Origin: Enoplolaimus lenunculus
Taxonomy: Eukaryota > Nematoda > Enoplea > Enoplida > Thoracostomopsidae
DNA: 64,000 bases
NCBI GenBank assembly: GCA_030248215.1
Contig: JASANG010003380.1
Coordinates: forward strand, 62,001 to 126,000
Reading direction: 5' to 3'
Shown: positions 22,998-32,469 of the stretch, one piece after another
How the letters are laid out: every line of letters starts with the position of its first letter
Numbering within the stretch: position 1 is the first letter of the stretch
The notes under the pieces: model-generated
The model's database searches: none
What the model saw: only the letters and a program-made list of their open reading frames with translations
Told to the model about the DNA's origin: nothing
Translations under genes and position numbers: made by a program

Positions 22998-23463
22998 AGT
23001 TCATCGATAACGGTCTAGTTTCGTGGTTACTGCTTGAAATTTAACTTTTAAAATATGGTTGGCCATTTGATTTAAATTTTGGAACCCACATTCAACGAAT
23101 TCATTGCAGGAGCACCAAACAGTAGTCCTGGCGTATTATTCGCGTTGTTACGATAGCTAAGTAACAAGTATGAAATTAGAGCTGAAATTTACGTTAGCTA
23201 AGTATTTAAACAAACGCCACTTTGTCTAAAAACACAAATTTGAAATTTAGGCTCTGCGTTTAGACGACAGTAGATAGAACAACCTCCACTATGGCAGAAT
23301 TGAGTTAACGTATCTTCGAGGCGAAAATACCTGTATCTAAATATCAATAATTCAAACTAAGCTATTGGTTTTTAGAATCTTTTTTTGTTGGTCAACTATT
23401 ACAACTAGACCCTTTAAACAGGTATATTCGCTGCTTGCAATTTTTTACAAAGTTAGTAGTTTT

Positions 23464-23662
23464 GGTCAATGTAAAGAACAGGGGCCTAACAGTATTATAA
23501 GCATATTTCTAAGCCTAAGCCTAAGCCTAAGCGTAAGATGAGCGTATTCCTAAGCCTAAGCCTAAGCCTAAAAGCCTAAGCCTAAGCAAAAAGTCCAAAG
23601 CTTAAACTGACTCTGTTCAAGTTCCAAAGAAAAACGTTCCGCCCCTGATCTTTACATGTGCC
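23464..23662 (-). mobile_element. TTAGGC element
   Basis: GGTCAATGTAAAGAACAGGG to CCCCTGATCTTTACATGTGC; three arrays. Confidence 0.88.
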
Positions 23663-23749
23663 GTAGTTTTAGACGACTAAATACTTACACTCGTAGAAGA
23701 CACAGTGAAAATAGTTGTAAGGTTTACAAACAAAAATTCGTAATAAGCC

Positions 23750-23902
23750 CACGCCCGTAGTCAGTTTTACCTTACAAGAGGAGCTGAAACATTTTCAGGA
23801 AGGGCGTACATGGGTTTTCGCCCACTTACAAGCAACATTGAAAGTTTCTGGGGGCCAAAATTTTTCCAGGCTGAGCTTTCCCTGGCCCCATGACTACGGG
23901 CC
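23750..23902. mobile_element. GTAGCCAGAGGGGG-family element
   Basis: GCCCGTAGTCAGTTTTACCT to CATGACTACGGGCCC; core CTTACAAGCAACATTGAAAG. Confidence 0.65.
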
Positions 23903-24128
23903 CACATAAAGCCCACAGACGGTTAGCATAGTTTTTGGTTCATACGGTATCTTAGTTCAAATTTGCCAATCAAGTACGATGAAAATTTACAACCGTGTGA
24001 CGGCATTTTATACCTGTCAGATGTTCTGTATCTTTTACATACTAAACGATTTTCTAAAAATTATTTTAAATTAAAATTAACCTAAATCATTTTTTCGTAA
24101 AGTGCAGCGATCTATAGATACGTTTTAT

Positions 24129-24307
24129 GGCCGACGTATAAAACAGGGTCGGATCGTTTTCCAGAGGGGCTATAATAGAGTCAGTTTAAGCTTTAGACTA
24201 AATTTCTTGTGTAGGCTTAGGCTTAGGAATAAGATCATCCATACGCTTAGGCTTAGGCTAAGGAATATGCTTATACTACTGTTCCGGCCTTGTTCTATAC
24301 AAGGGCC
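24129..24307 (+). mobile_element. TTAGGC element, GTATAAAACAGGGTCG subfamily
   Basis: GGCCGACGTATAAAACAGGG to CTTGTTCTATACAAGGGCC. Confidence 0.85.
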
Positions 24308-24812
24308 ACTTAGTTTTATACCAAACGCTGCTCAAGAAAGGTAAACATTTCATAATTTGATATTCAGTTTATACTGAAAACTTTTAAATTTTCCAAAAAA
24401 CTTATCAGCTGATAGTGGTGGTAGTTTACTGGTGGTTTATATCAAGCCGAAATACTCCTAAGCCTAAGCCAAAACGTTAAAATATATCAAAAATCAACAA
24501 CATTAGCCTAATATATCAATGTGACTGCAGCTAAAACATGAAGCATGGGTAATTAGGAAGAAGATACAAAATGGGATAAAAGTTTATCTTCTAAAGTAAA
24601 CCAAAATCCGCCTAGTTTGGCAAACTAAATTGGCCGATCTGGCGAAAATGCAACACAGGTGCGTTAAATAATTTCAAATTCACTTGAACGTTTACAGCAG
24701 TACAAGAAATGACTCATTACCAGTAGACTTTGTTGAAAATTTAGTGAGCTCAAGGTAACGCTTATACAATTTTAATATTAGTCTTAGACTTAACAATTGA
24801 TCCTAAATTTTT

Positions 24813-25010
24813 CGGCTAATGTAAAGAACAAGGGCGGAACAGTATTATATTCAACATATTCTTAAAGCCTAAACCTAAAAGCTTAAGCCTAAGCGTAAGA
24901 ATGAGCATATTTGTAAGCCTAAATCAAGCAAAAAGTTTAGCCTAAAGCTTAAGCTTTGTCTATTGCAGTCCCACAGAAAAACGCTCCGCCACTGATCGTA
25001 TACATTGGTC
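24813..25010 (-). mobile_element. TTAGGC element
   Basis: CGGCTAATGTAAAGAACAAG to CCACTGATCGTATACATTGG; sparse array. Confidence 0.8.
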
Positions 25011-25041
25011 AATTTTTCAGAGAATGATAAAATTGCATTAA

Positions 25042-25304
25042 CCCTTTCTCACATGAATATTTTCTATTTCCCCTGAGACCTACTTTTATGCCAGGGTTCG
25101 AACTCCGGTGACTGGAGTGGGAGGCGTATACCATCACCACTCAGCTATAGGAGCTTGACGCTCAAGCCCGAGGGGGCTCTCACGTCTTGTGGTGATTTAG
25201 TACTATGTATACGTGTTGCAATTGTTAAACACGGTGCGATATACATTATTTAACGTATATACACTGCGCTGAGTTGCCTATAGGCAACTCAATGTGAGAA
25301 GGGG
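25042..25304. mobile_element. piggyBac-type MITE with tRNA-like core
   Basis: TTAA on both sides; tips CCCTTTCTCACAT and ATGTGAGAAGGGG. Minus-strand core TAGCTGAGTGGTGATGG ... GAGTTCGAAC resembles tRNA A and B boxes. Confidence 0.8.
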
Positions 25305-25369
25305 TTAAACATAGTAAACTGAAAATTTTTCGCTTAATTAATATTTATTTTTAAGTTTTGCGATTACAG

Positions 25370-25431
25370 TTGCTGTTGTTGTTATTAACATCTTGCTAAT
25401 TTCAACGAACAAATTCAACATTTTGAGTTAA
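25370..25431 (+). other. Possible alternative 3' exon of the cuticlin gene
   Basis: GATTACAG is followed by a 20-codon frame AVVVINILLISTNKF...ILS and a stop. It would be in phase with a weak donor after 21703 inside exon 15. The hydrophobic run is short for a membrane helix, so this is only a candidate. Confidence 0.15.
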
Positions 25432-25482
25432 AATATTAGCCTTAACCCAACTCCAAAGTCCAAAGATGTGGTTTTCGTGGTT

Positions 25483-25685
25483 GGCCTATGTAAAGATCAA
25501 AGGAGGACCGCTTTCCTTTGCAATTGCAATAGAGCAAGTTTAAGCTATAGACTAATTTTTTTGCTCAGGTTTAGTCTTTGGTTTAGATATAAGCTCATTA
25601 TTACGCTTAGGCTTAGACTTTGACTTAGGCTCACAGGAATATATATGCTTATACTACTGCTACAGCACTGTTCTATACATTGGCC
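25483..25685 (+). mobile_element. TTAGGC element
   Basis: GGCCTATGTAAAGATCAAAG to GCACTGTTCTATACATTGGC. Confidence 0.8.
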
Positions 25686-25924
25686 TTGAAATTTAAGAAA
25701 TGAAAGTCCATAGCTAAAATTTCAAATTGCTAGGGTTCACGAGAAATAAGCATAAATGTTTTGGGTTCCACCAACAAAATTAGCTTTATCCGGTACTGCC
25801 AAAATTATTAATAGATCGGGACATGAAATGCTATATACTAAGCATTGTCACCCTATGTCACTTAGTGTTTTCTTACCATATTTTTAAACTTTTCGTGAAT
25901 GGCTCTATATGATACTGTTTAATT

Positions 25925-26327
25925 GGCCCATGTTAGTTTAAGAAACGTTCAGGTTTCTGTTGGTTCTACAAAAGACAACGGTTAGATTCTAGATTACATT
26001 TTTTGCTTAGGCTTAGGCTTAGGCTTACACTGTAAAAAATTGGGAGTCACAATTGACTCTCTCGGAAACAGGCTTTTCCCGACGACACAAACTGAGTCAA
26101 ATGTGACTCCGTCAGAGTCAACAGTGAATCGAATTTGACTCTTGCTGATTCAAATTTGAATCAGTTTGTGTAGTCAGGAAAAGCCTGTTTCCAAGAGAGT
26201 CAATTTGACTTCTCATTTTTTACAGTGTAGGCTTAGGCTTAGGAACACATTTTTGCAACGCTTAGGCTTAGACTTAGGCTTAGGAATACACCTAATCTAC
26301 TGTAAGGCCCCTAAAAGTAACATTGGC
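25925..26327 (+). mobile_element. TTAGGC element split by a GAGTC MITE
   Basis: GGCCCATGTTAGTTTAAGAA to CCCTAAAAGTAACATTGGCC; the array is cut at 26027 by the nested mariner-type MITE. Confidence 0.85.
26028..26227. mobile_element. Mariner-type MITE, GAGTC family (nested)
   Basis: CACTGTAAAAAATTGGGAGT to TTTTTTACAGTG with TA on both sides, inserted into a TTAGGC element. Confidence 0.85.
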
Positions 26328-26662
26328 CATTTCACTTATAGAAAATCATCTTTTGCAACATATGTAAGTAATAATACTACTAAAGTTGAATTTGTGATCT
26401 GAAATTGAGCAAGTGTTTTAATATATTAATGTTTTGCCAAAACCACGTGTCTATTGCTTGAAAACGTAAATGCATGCGGTCGGGGAATTAAAAGAAATTT
26501 TGTGTTTTTTCTGCAGTTTACTGCAATGTCGCTCGCACGTTATAATTGGTGCAATTAGCACATCAAATGTGATAATTTCAATGTTACCTACATTATGCAT
26601 TATTTCGAAATTGTAAGCTACAGTTTGTGCATTCAAACCGTGGGTGCATATTGAAAACGTCT

Positions 26663-27013
26663 GCCGACGTATAGAATAGGGCCGTTACAGTAGTATAAGC
26701 GTATTCTTAAGCGCAAGCCTAAGCTTAAGAAGGAACTTTTGCCTATGCCTAAAGCCTAACCGTAAGTATGTTTTACCTAAGCCTAAGCATAAGCGTAAGT
26801 ATGAACTTTTACCTAAGCCTAAACCTAAGCGTAATAACGAGCTTTCACCTAAGCCTATGCCTTATCGCAAAAATGAGCTAATGCCTAAAGCTTAAGCATA
26901 AGCCTAAGCTTAAGCAGAAATTGTCTAAAACTTATGCTTAAAAACTTATGCTTAATACCTTCTCTGTTGCACACGCACAGAAAAACGTTCCGATCCTGAT
27001 CGTTATATGCGCC
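26663..27013 (-). mobile_element. TTAGGC element, long
   Basis: GCCGACGTATAGAATAGGGC to TCCTGATCGTTATATGCGCC; four arrays separated by ATGAACTTTTACC-like words. Confidence 0.8.
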
Positions 27014-27178
27014 AAAAACCTGGGGATAGATTAAGAAATTGTTATAACAGACACGTGTTTTTGGCAAAAACTGTTGAATGCCCGCATTGGTTAATTTTAA
27101 GTTATCCGAAAATTAAGCAGATTAACTTTAAAGTTTACAAATGAAACGCAAGTAACAGGCAGGCTATAGTTAAACTAA

Positions 27179-27319
27179 GGGTTGTGTTATACTCGCCGCA
27201 CGCCGCCGTACGCTGACAAACACCACCAAATCAATTTCGCCTAGATTTTTGCTGGTAACGCATAGTGGCGTCATGTGGCGTGCAACAGCATCTGGCGCAG
27301 TAAAGTATAGCGCAACCCC
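27179..27319. mobile_element. GC-rich hairpin element, GGGTTGCGCTATAC family
   Basis: GGGTTGTGTTATACTCGC to AAGTATAGCGCAACCCC. The short inverted tips and T-A-rich 3-bp flanks suggest a Harbinger-like MITE. Confidence 0.65.
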
Positions 27320-27321
27320 TA

Positions 27322-27700
27322 GGGTTGCGCTATACTCCGGCCTCCGGCCCGCGGCGCTGTAATACCTTTTGTTTAAAATTACCTCACACCATCGTGAGGG
27401 TTGCGCTATACTCCGGCCTCCGGCCCGCGGCGCTGTAATACCTTTTGTTTAAAATTACCTCACACCATCGTGAGGGTTGCGCTATACTCCGGCCTCCGGC
27501 CCGCGGCGCTGTAATACCTTTTGTTTAAAATTACCTCACACCATCGTGAGGGTTGCGCTATACTCCGGCCTCCGGCCCGCGGCGCTGTAATACCTTTTGT
27601 TTAAAATTACCTCACACCATCGTGAGGGTTGCGCTATACTCCGGCCTCCGGCCCGCGGCGCTGTAATACCTTTTGTTTAAAATTACCTCACACCATCGTG
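27322..27700 (+). repeat. Five perfect 76-bp tandem repeats
   Basis: The unit runs from GGGTTGCGCTATACTCCGG through TACCTTTTGTTTAAAATTAC to CACACCATCGTGA. The five copies look identical, and each begins with the tip of the host element. Confidence 0.95.
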
Positions 27701-27790
27701 CGCCGGTATGCGGCGGCGTGCGGCGGCGTGCGGTGGGGTGCGATGGCGCGCACCACCGGCGTACGGCTCAGGGAAAGTAGAGCGCAATCC
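27322..27790. mobile_element. GC-rich hairpin element with expanded minisatellite
   Basis: GGGTTGCGCTATACTCCGGC to GTAGAGCGCAATCC. It directly abuts the previous copy; most of it is the 76-bp tandem array. Confidence 0.65.
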
Positions 27791-28043
27791 TAAGATTATT
27801 CCGCTGCATCTCTTGAACGATGATGCGAATTATTTTATATTTGGTAACTTGTATATTTCACTACCTTCTGTTGTTAGTTGGTTCCTGTTGCAGAATTTAT
27901 CCAAAACGGGCATCAAAGTATGTGCATATAAACACTTGGCCAATGTTTGATTTATGACCCGTTTATAGTGTATCTGAAATGAATTCAGTATCAAATTAAC
28001 GCGTGTTCTTACAAATGTAGAATTAATTCTAAGCTTAGGCTTA

Positions 28044-28295
28044 CACTGTAAATTCCAATGAGTTGATTAATCAATTAAACTAGGGAGTTGGTTATTTATG
28101 AATTAATATCAGTAAACATTAACTTACTCAAAGTTGAGCTCATTCATACTCTGAGGTGAGTTCACTCTATGTGAGTTGGTTAATTAACTCAGAATGATTT
28201 GAATCAAGTCAAAATTTTAAGTTCTAATAGTCTTAACTCAGACGGAGTGATTCAACTCATTCTGTGTCAGAATCCACTTACTGAAATTTAAAGTG
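28044..28295. mobile_element. Mariner-type MITE, GAGTTGA family
   Basis: CACTGTAAATTCCAATGAGT to CTGAAATTTAAAGTG, TA-flanked. Confidence 0.8.
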
Positions 28296-28436
28296 TAGAC
28301 ATTTTAGGTTCAGGAATTCCTGGATAATGTGCTATTTTTAGTTTAAATTCAAACGCAAAATAGCACACAGTAGTTCTGAAACTACAAGTAGATTTACATA
28401 TCTATAAATCAAATTTAGATTCACATTCAAAAGTCA

Positions 28437-28805
28437 GGGCTGCGCTATACACTGTAAATTTCAGTGAGCTGATTTTAACTCAGAATGAGTTAAATCACTC
28501 AGTCTTAGTTAGGACTCTCAGAACTCAAAACATTGATGCGATTCAATTCATTCTGAGTTAACTAATCAATTCATTCAGAGTCAACTCAACTCATTGCGAG
28601 AATCAACTCAACTGAGAGTGAGTTAATGCTTACTGATATTCATTGAGAAATAACTAGCTCGGTAGCTGGATTGATTAATCAACTCTCGCCACGCGGCTCT
28701 GTAAAGATTTTATTTAAAATTGCTGCACGTCGCCGCGCGCTGGCGTACTGAGCGGCGTGCGGTGACGCGCTAAGGCGTATGGTACGGTAAAGTATAGTGC
28801 AACCT
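28437..28805. mobile_element. GC-rich hairpin element interrupted by a GAGTTGA MITE
   Basis: GGGCTGCGCTATACACTG to AAAGTATAGTGCAACCTT; the MITE 28450-28686 sits just inside the left tip. Confidence 0.65.
28450..28686. mobile_element. Mariner-type MITE, GAGTTGA family (nested, inverted)
   Basis: Opposite orientation to 28044-28295. It lies inside the GC-rich element 28437-28805 and lacks one tip. Confidence 0.7.
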
Positions 28806-28806
28806 T

Positions 28807-28945
28807 GACTGTAAATTCCAATGAGTTGATTAATTAACTCAGAATGAATTGAATCAACTCAAAATTCTGAGTTCTGATTGTCCCAACTCAGACTGTGCGA
28901 TTTAACTCATTCTGAGTTAAAATCAACTCACTGAAATTTACAGTG
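28807..28945. mobile_element. Mariner-type MITE, GAGTTGA family (short)
   Basis: ACTGTAAATTCCAATGAGTT to CTGAAATTTACAGTG; the middle is shortened. Confidence 0.75.
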
Positions 28946-29250
28946 TTTATTCTGTATGGCTAAGTCAGCCAGTAGCTCGTTTTGGGTGCATGATTTGCAT
29001 GAAATAATTTTAGTGCATTGGGGTGTTAACATTGGCTAAGTGTATATTGTCATTTAATAAATAAATATTATTTAAGTTTTATAAATGAATAAACGAAACA
29101 GGTCGCGTTGTACCAACCTCGCAACTGGACCACTCCAATTCCACAGGCCAATTTCATCCTCAGGCTGATTTCTCTTCCGGGAGAAATCGGTTGGCTATTT
29201 TCTCTCCGATGGTACGCGAAGAATTGGCCGCACTTTTTATAGTTTCCTCT

Positions 29251-29396
29251 GACTTAACCCTTTTAACTCATAGAGTATACTATGAGCAACTAAAATACTA
29301 GAAATATATGATCGAACACACACTGTGAGCAGTGTTCAACAATTCTAGCATATATATGTGCAGTGCAAAATCTCTACAAGACGTGAGAATCCTGGT
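29251..29396. mobile_element. piggyBac-type MITE, degraded fragment
   Basis: Scattered matches (CAATTCTAGCATATATATG, ACAAGACGTGAGAATCC) to the same family, without clear ends. Confidence 0.35.
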
Positions 29397-29591
29397 TAAT
29401 GTTTATAACCAGGCCAAAACAGTAGTTAATAGTATATGTATATTCATAAGCCTTAGCTTAATCCTAAGCGTTATAATGAGGTTATGCCTAAGCAAAAACC
29501 TATAAATTTCAGCAAAAACTGGTCTAAAGCTTAAGTTTACTCTATTGCAGTCCACAGAAAAACTCTCCGCCCCGAATCTTTAAATATGCCT
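29396..29591 (-). mobile_element. TTAGGC element, diverged
   Basis: TAATGTTTATAACCAGGCC to GCCCCGAATCTTTAAATATG. Confidence 0.6.
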
Positions 29592-29624
29592 ATCTTCATT
29601 AATTGGCATCACCACTTCAAAACG

Positions 29625-29749
29625 AGAAGCAGCATATTCCTAAGCCTAAGCCTAAGCCTAAACCAAGCAAAAAATAATAGTCTAAAGCTTAAGCTTACTC
29701 TTTTCTAGTCCCACAGAAAAACGTTCCGCCCCTGATCTTTACATGGGCC
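29625..29749 (-). mobile_element. TTAGGC element, left tip missing
   Basis: GCATATTCCTAAGCCTAAGC to CCCTGATCTTTACATGGGCC. Confidence 0.8.
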
Positions 29750-30146
29750 ACGAACCCGATTACTATTGCAATTTTTAAAAGTGAATTTTGTTTATGAAAA
29801 TTTAAGGTTCCATTCTGGTTTCTGGCTTAAAAAAGCTGAAACAAGTAGTGCCAGAAATAGCTGCCAAAACCGTTTACTTTTGGCTCATAAACAGAAATTG
29901 CTATAACTGGGTGGTATTACAACAGCTGCTGGTAAAGGCTATTTAAATCACCCCCATAAATATTCTGTGGTTCAATAATTTAGGCGTTTAAGCCCAAAGG
30001 GTAACCGCACAGAGCTCGTATCGCTTATAACAACTCTTTTATGTTGAATGGAATTTCAAAAATTTTTAGCAAAATTTCAAAATTTAAAAAGTTTAGCGCT
30101 TCCGTCTAAACCGTTCTCTGCACCACTGTCTACAACGTTTACTCAG

Positions 30147-30334
30147 GCGGGTCATGTTACTTTAAGGGGCGTCCAGGTTTCTGGTGGGTCTATACAAGAG
30201 TAGGTTTACATTCTAGATTACATTCTTTTTGCTTAGGCTTAGGCTTAGGAACACATTTTTGCAACGCTTAGGCTGAGGCTTAGGCTTAGGAATACGCTTA
30301 ATCTACGGTTACGCCCCATAAAGTAACATTGGTC
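30147..30334 (+). mobile_element. TTAGGC element, CTTTAAGGGGCG subfamily
   Basis: GGGTCATGTTACTTTAAGGG to CCCCATAAAGTAACATTGGT. Confidence 0.82.
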
Positions 30335-30765
30335 ACACAGGCTAGGGGGTATTGCCTAAGCCGATTGCGTGTCCAAATTGGCGAAAGGGTGACCGAAAAA
30401 ATTTATGTACGTAAATATAGATTATATACATATATACATAAATATTATATATATTTCGCATAATTTTCAACCGGTGTGAAAACTGTTCCAGAACGCTTGA
30501 AACTTTTCTACAGGGTTGTAAACACTGGCCGGACCCCTTGACGCCCAGAACAATCAAATTTAACCGAAACTAAATATTGATTGAGTACTTCCTTTATTTA
30601 ATACTTGTACCCAGCCAAAGCTGAAATTTCGCTGTAAACGGTAGCGGAGTTTCTAGAAACCATATTTTGTCATAAATAATTGCTCCCACTTTTGTCGTTT
30701 GTTTTACGCATTTTAAGCCGGCTGTGTATGAGTTTCGTAAAATATTTCTGTGCTATAAATTATTC

Positions 30766-30969
30766 GGCCCATGTAAACAACAGGGGCGGACCAGTATTAT
30801 ACGCATATTCCTAAGCGTAAGCCCAAGCTTAAGCCCATGCCTAAGCGTAAGAATGAGTTTATTCCTAAGCCTAAGCCTAAGCCAAGCAAAAAATTAGTCT
30901 AAAGCTTAAGCTTCATACTCGATTCTAGTCCCACAGAAAAACGTTCCGCCCCTGATCTTTACATGGGCC
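30766..30969 (-). mobile_element. TTAGGC element
   Basis: GGCCCATGTAAACAACAGGG to CCCTGATCTTTACATGGGCC. Confidence 0.85.
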
Positions 30970-31387
30970 AATTATACAACGATACCCAAACCAAACGATA
31001 AACACAACCTAAACCAGAGGGTCGTCCTATAACAACGAAGGTAACGCTTGACTCTGGCAAAATTGTTTTCTAGCAAATGCCAAATAATTTCAACGTTTAG
31101 GTTCTTATGTTAGAAAATTTTTTGGTACCTGACATGCGTAAATTAATTTTTAACCAAGCGGTCGCTATTTGAGGTTTATCTCCGTGCAAACTCGAAATGT
31201 TCTGAGTCACTGCAATTATAAGCACTTATACGTCATATGGAAAAAAATGTTTTATAGCAAGTGCGTATGAAATTTGTTTTTTTTTCATATGACCTCAATG
31301 GTGTTTTTTCGGTTTGAAAATGAAAATTAGTTAAATTTGGCGAAGCAAATGCATTATCCTGTATAGTAGAATATTTCAGTCTGAGTT
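30970..31387. other. Intergenic, nothing recognised
   Basis: AT-rich, no open frame or repeat family seen. Confidence 0.6.
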
Positions 31388-31785
31388 ACTGTAAAAGTGT
31401 GCGGTCTCCATTTCGAGTTCTAATCAATAGACGTTCGTATTCCTAATAAGAGTCCGTAAGTCGATAAAGTTCCTGAGCACTATTAGAATCCATAAATGTC
31501 AATTATTCCTGATTGCAGTGTATAAATGATTCCAGGACGAAATAAAGTTGTGTTCAAAACTTTAAAGCATACTTAAGTTTTGAAAGTACACCTTGCAATT
31601 ATCGCTCGAGGTTTGGATACAAGACAAATAAACGTTTAATTCAACGGATAGTTGCAGTACCGAATATAAATCAGTATTGAAGGGCGGGTTAAAAATAAAT
31701 AACAGTCCGTAACCGAAAACACGGCGATACCGTCTGGAGAGGCTAAATAAATATCAGTCGCTCCCTCTCATTAGTAGGACTATCA
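31388..31785. mobile_element. GACCCGAATAAGAG-family MITE (diverged)
   Basis: The interior matches the 447-bp family (AATAAGAGTCCGTAAG, AAAGCATACTTAAGTTTTGAAAG), but both tips are eroded. Confidence 0.7.
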
Positions 31786-32076
31786 AAACTCACAATTCTG
31801 AGTTGATTCATCTCACACTTTATTAACGAGTATTGTCAAATAACTGCCGTGTGGCACAGTCTCAAATCGCTGGAACCGAGCCTTATCAGTTATTTGACAT
31901 TAACTCGTTAACCTCATATCTGCAAAATTTTCAAAAGCCAACCACTTTTAGGCAAATGCCAACTGTGATATAACCGAAAAATTTTAGACAACTTTCCATT
32001 TTCACAGCACAAGCCATATTTATAATGAAATATTTTTGAGCTACTGCTCCGAACAACAAGTACAACGTCACCATAA

Positions 32077-32184
32077 GGGTTGCGCTATACATTTGTTGAC
32101 CTGTGGCGACGTACGGGTGACAGACGGTGACGTACGGCACCGGACGGGTGACGGACGGCGCTGGACGTCAAGTATAGCCCAACC
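32077..32184. mobile_element. GC-rich hairpin element, short
   Basis: GGGTTGCGCTATACATTTG to TCAAGTATAGCCCAACC, with GGCGACGTACGG-like GC-rich core. Confidence 0.7.
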
Positions 32185-32271
32185 ATAGCTCGTTTTGCGA
32201 TTAGTACTAGAAACATAAAAACGCTCAAATTGGTATTAACGTGCGAATAATACGGCGTATTTTTTCCGCTT

Positions 32272-32469
32272 TAATTGTTACATAAATGTTTTTTAATTAA
32301 ATTAAAAAACACTAGCTATGTCATTTACGATATCCATCCCACTTATTTTCCATTTTCTATCGCAAACCAGCTAATTGTTACATAAATGTTCTTGAAATAA
32401 ATAAAAAACACTAGCTATGTCATTTACGATAACCATCTTACTTATTTACCGTTTTCTATCGCAAACCAA
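32272..32469 (+). repeat. Tandem duplication of the 5' end of the 711-residue gene
   Basis: Two units of about 99 bp (32272-32371 and 32372-32469), each with TAATTGTTACATAAATG, then CTAGCTATGTCATTTACGAT and the signal-peptide codons. The first copy holds its own start at 32318 and reads MSFTISIPLIFHFLSQTS before a stop at 32372. It therefore encodes a signal peptide only, in front of the real start at 32417. Confidence 0.85.

Noticed and set aside
23108-23153. Possible last exon of the cuticlin (TTGCAG followed by APNSSPGVLFALLR)
   Set aside because: Only 14 codons, no membrane helix, and no good donor upstream to join it.
27322-27700. CRISPR-like array
   Set aside because: Repeats are contiguous with no unique spacers, in a eukaryotic intron-rich window.
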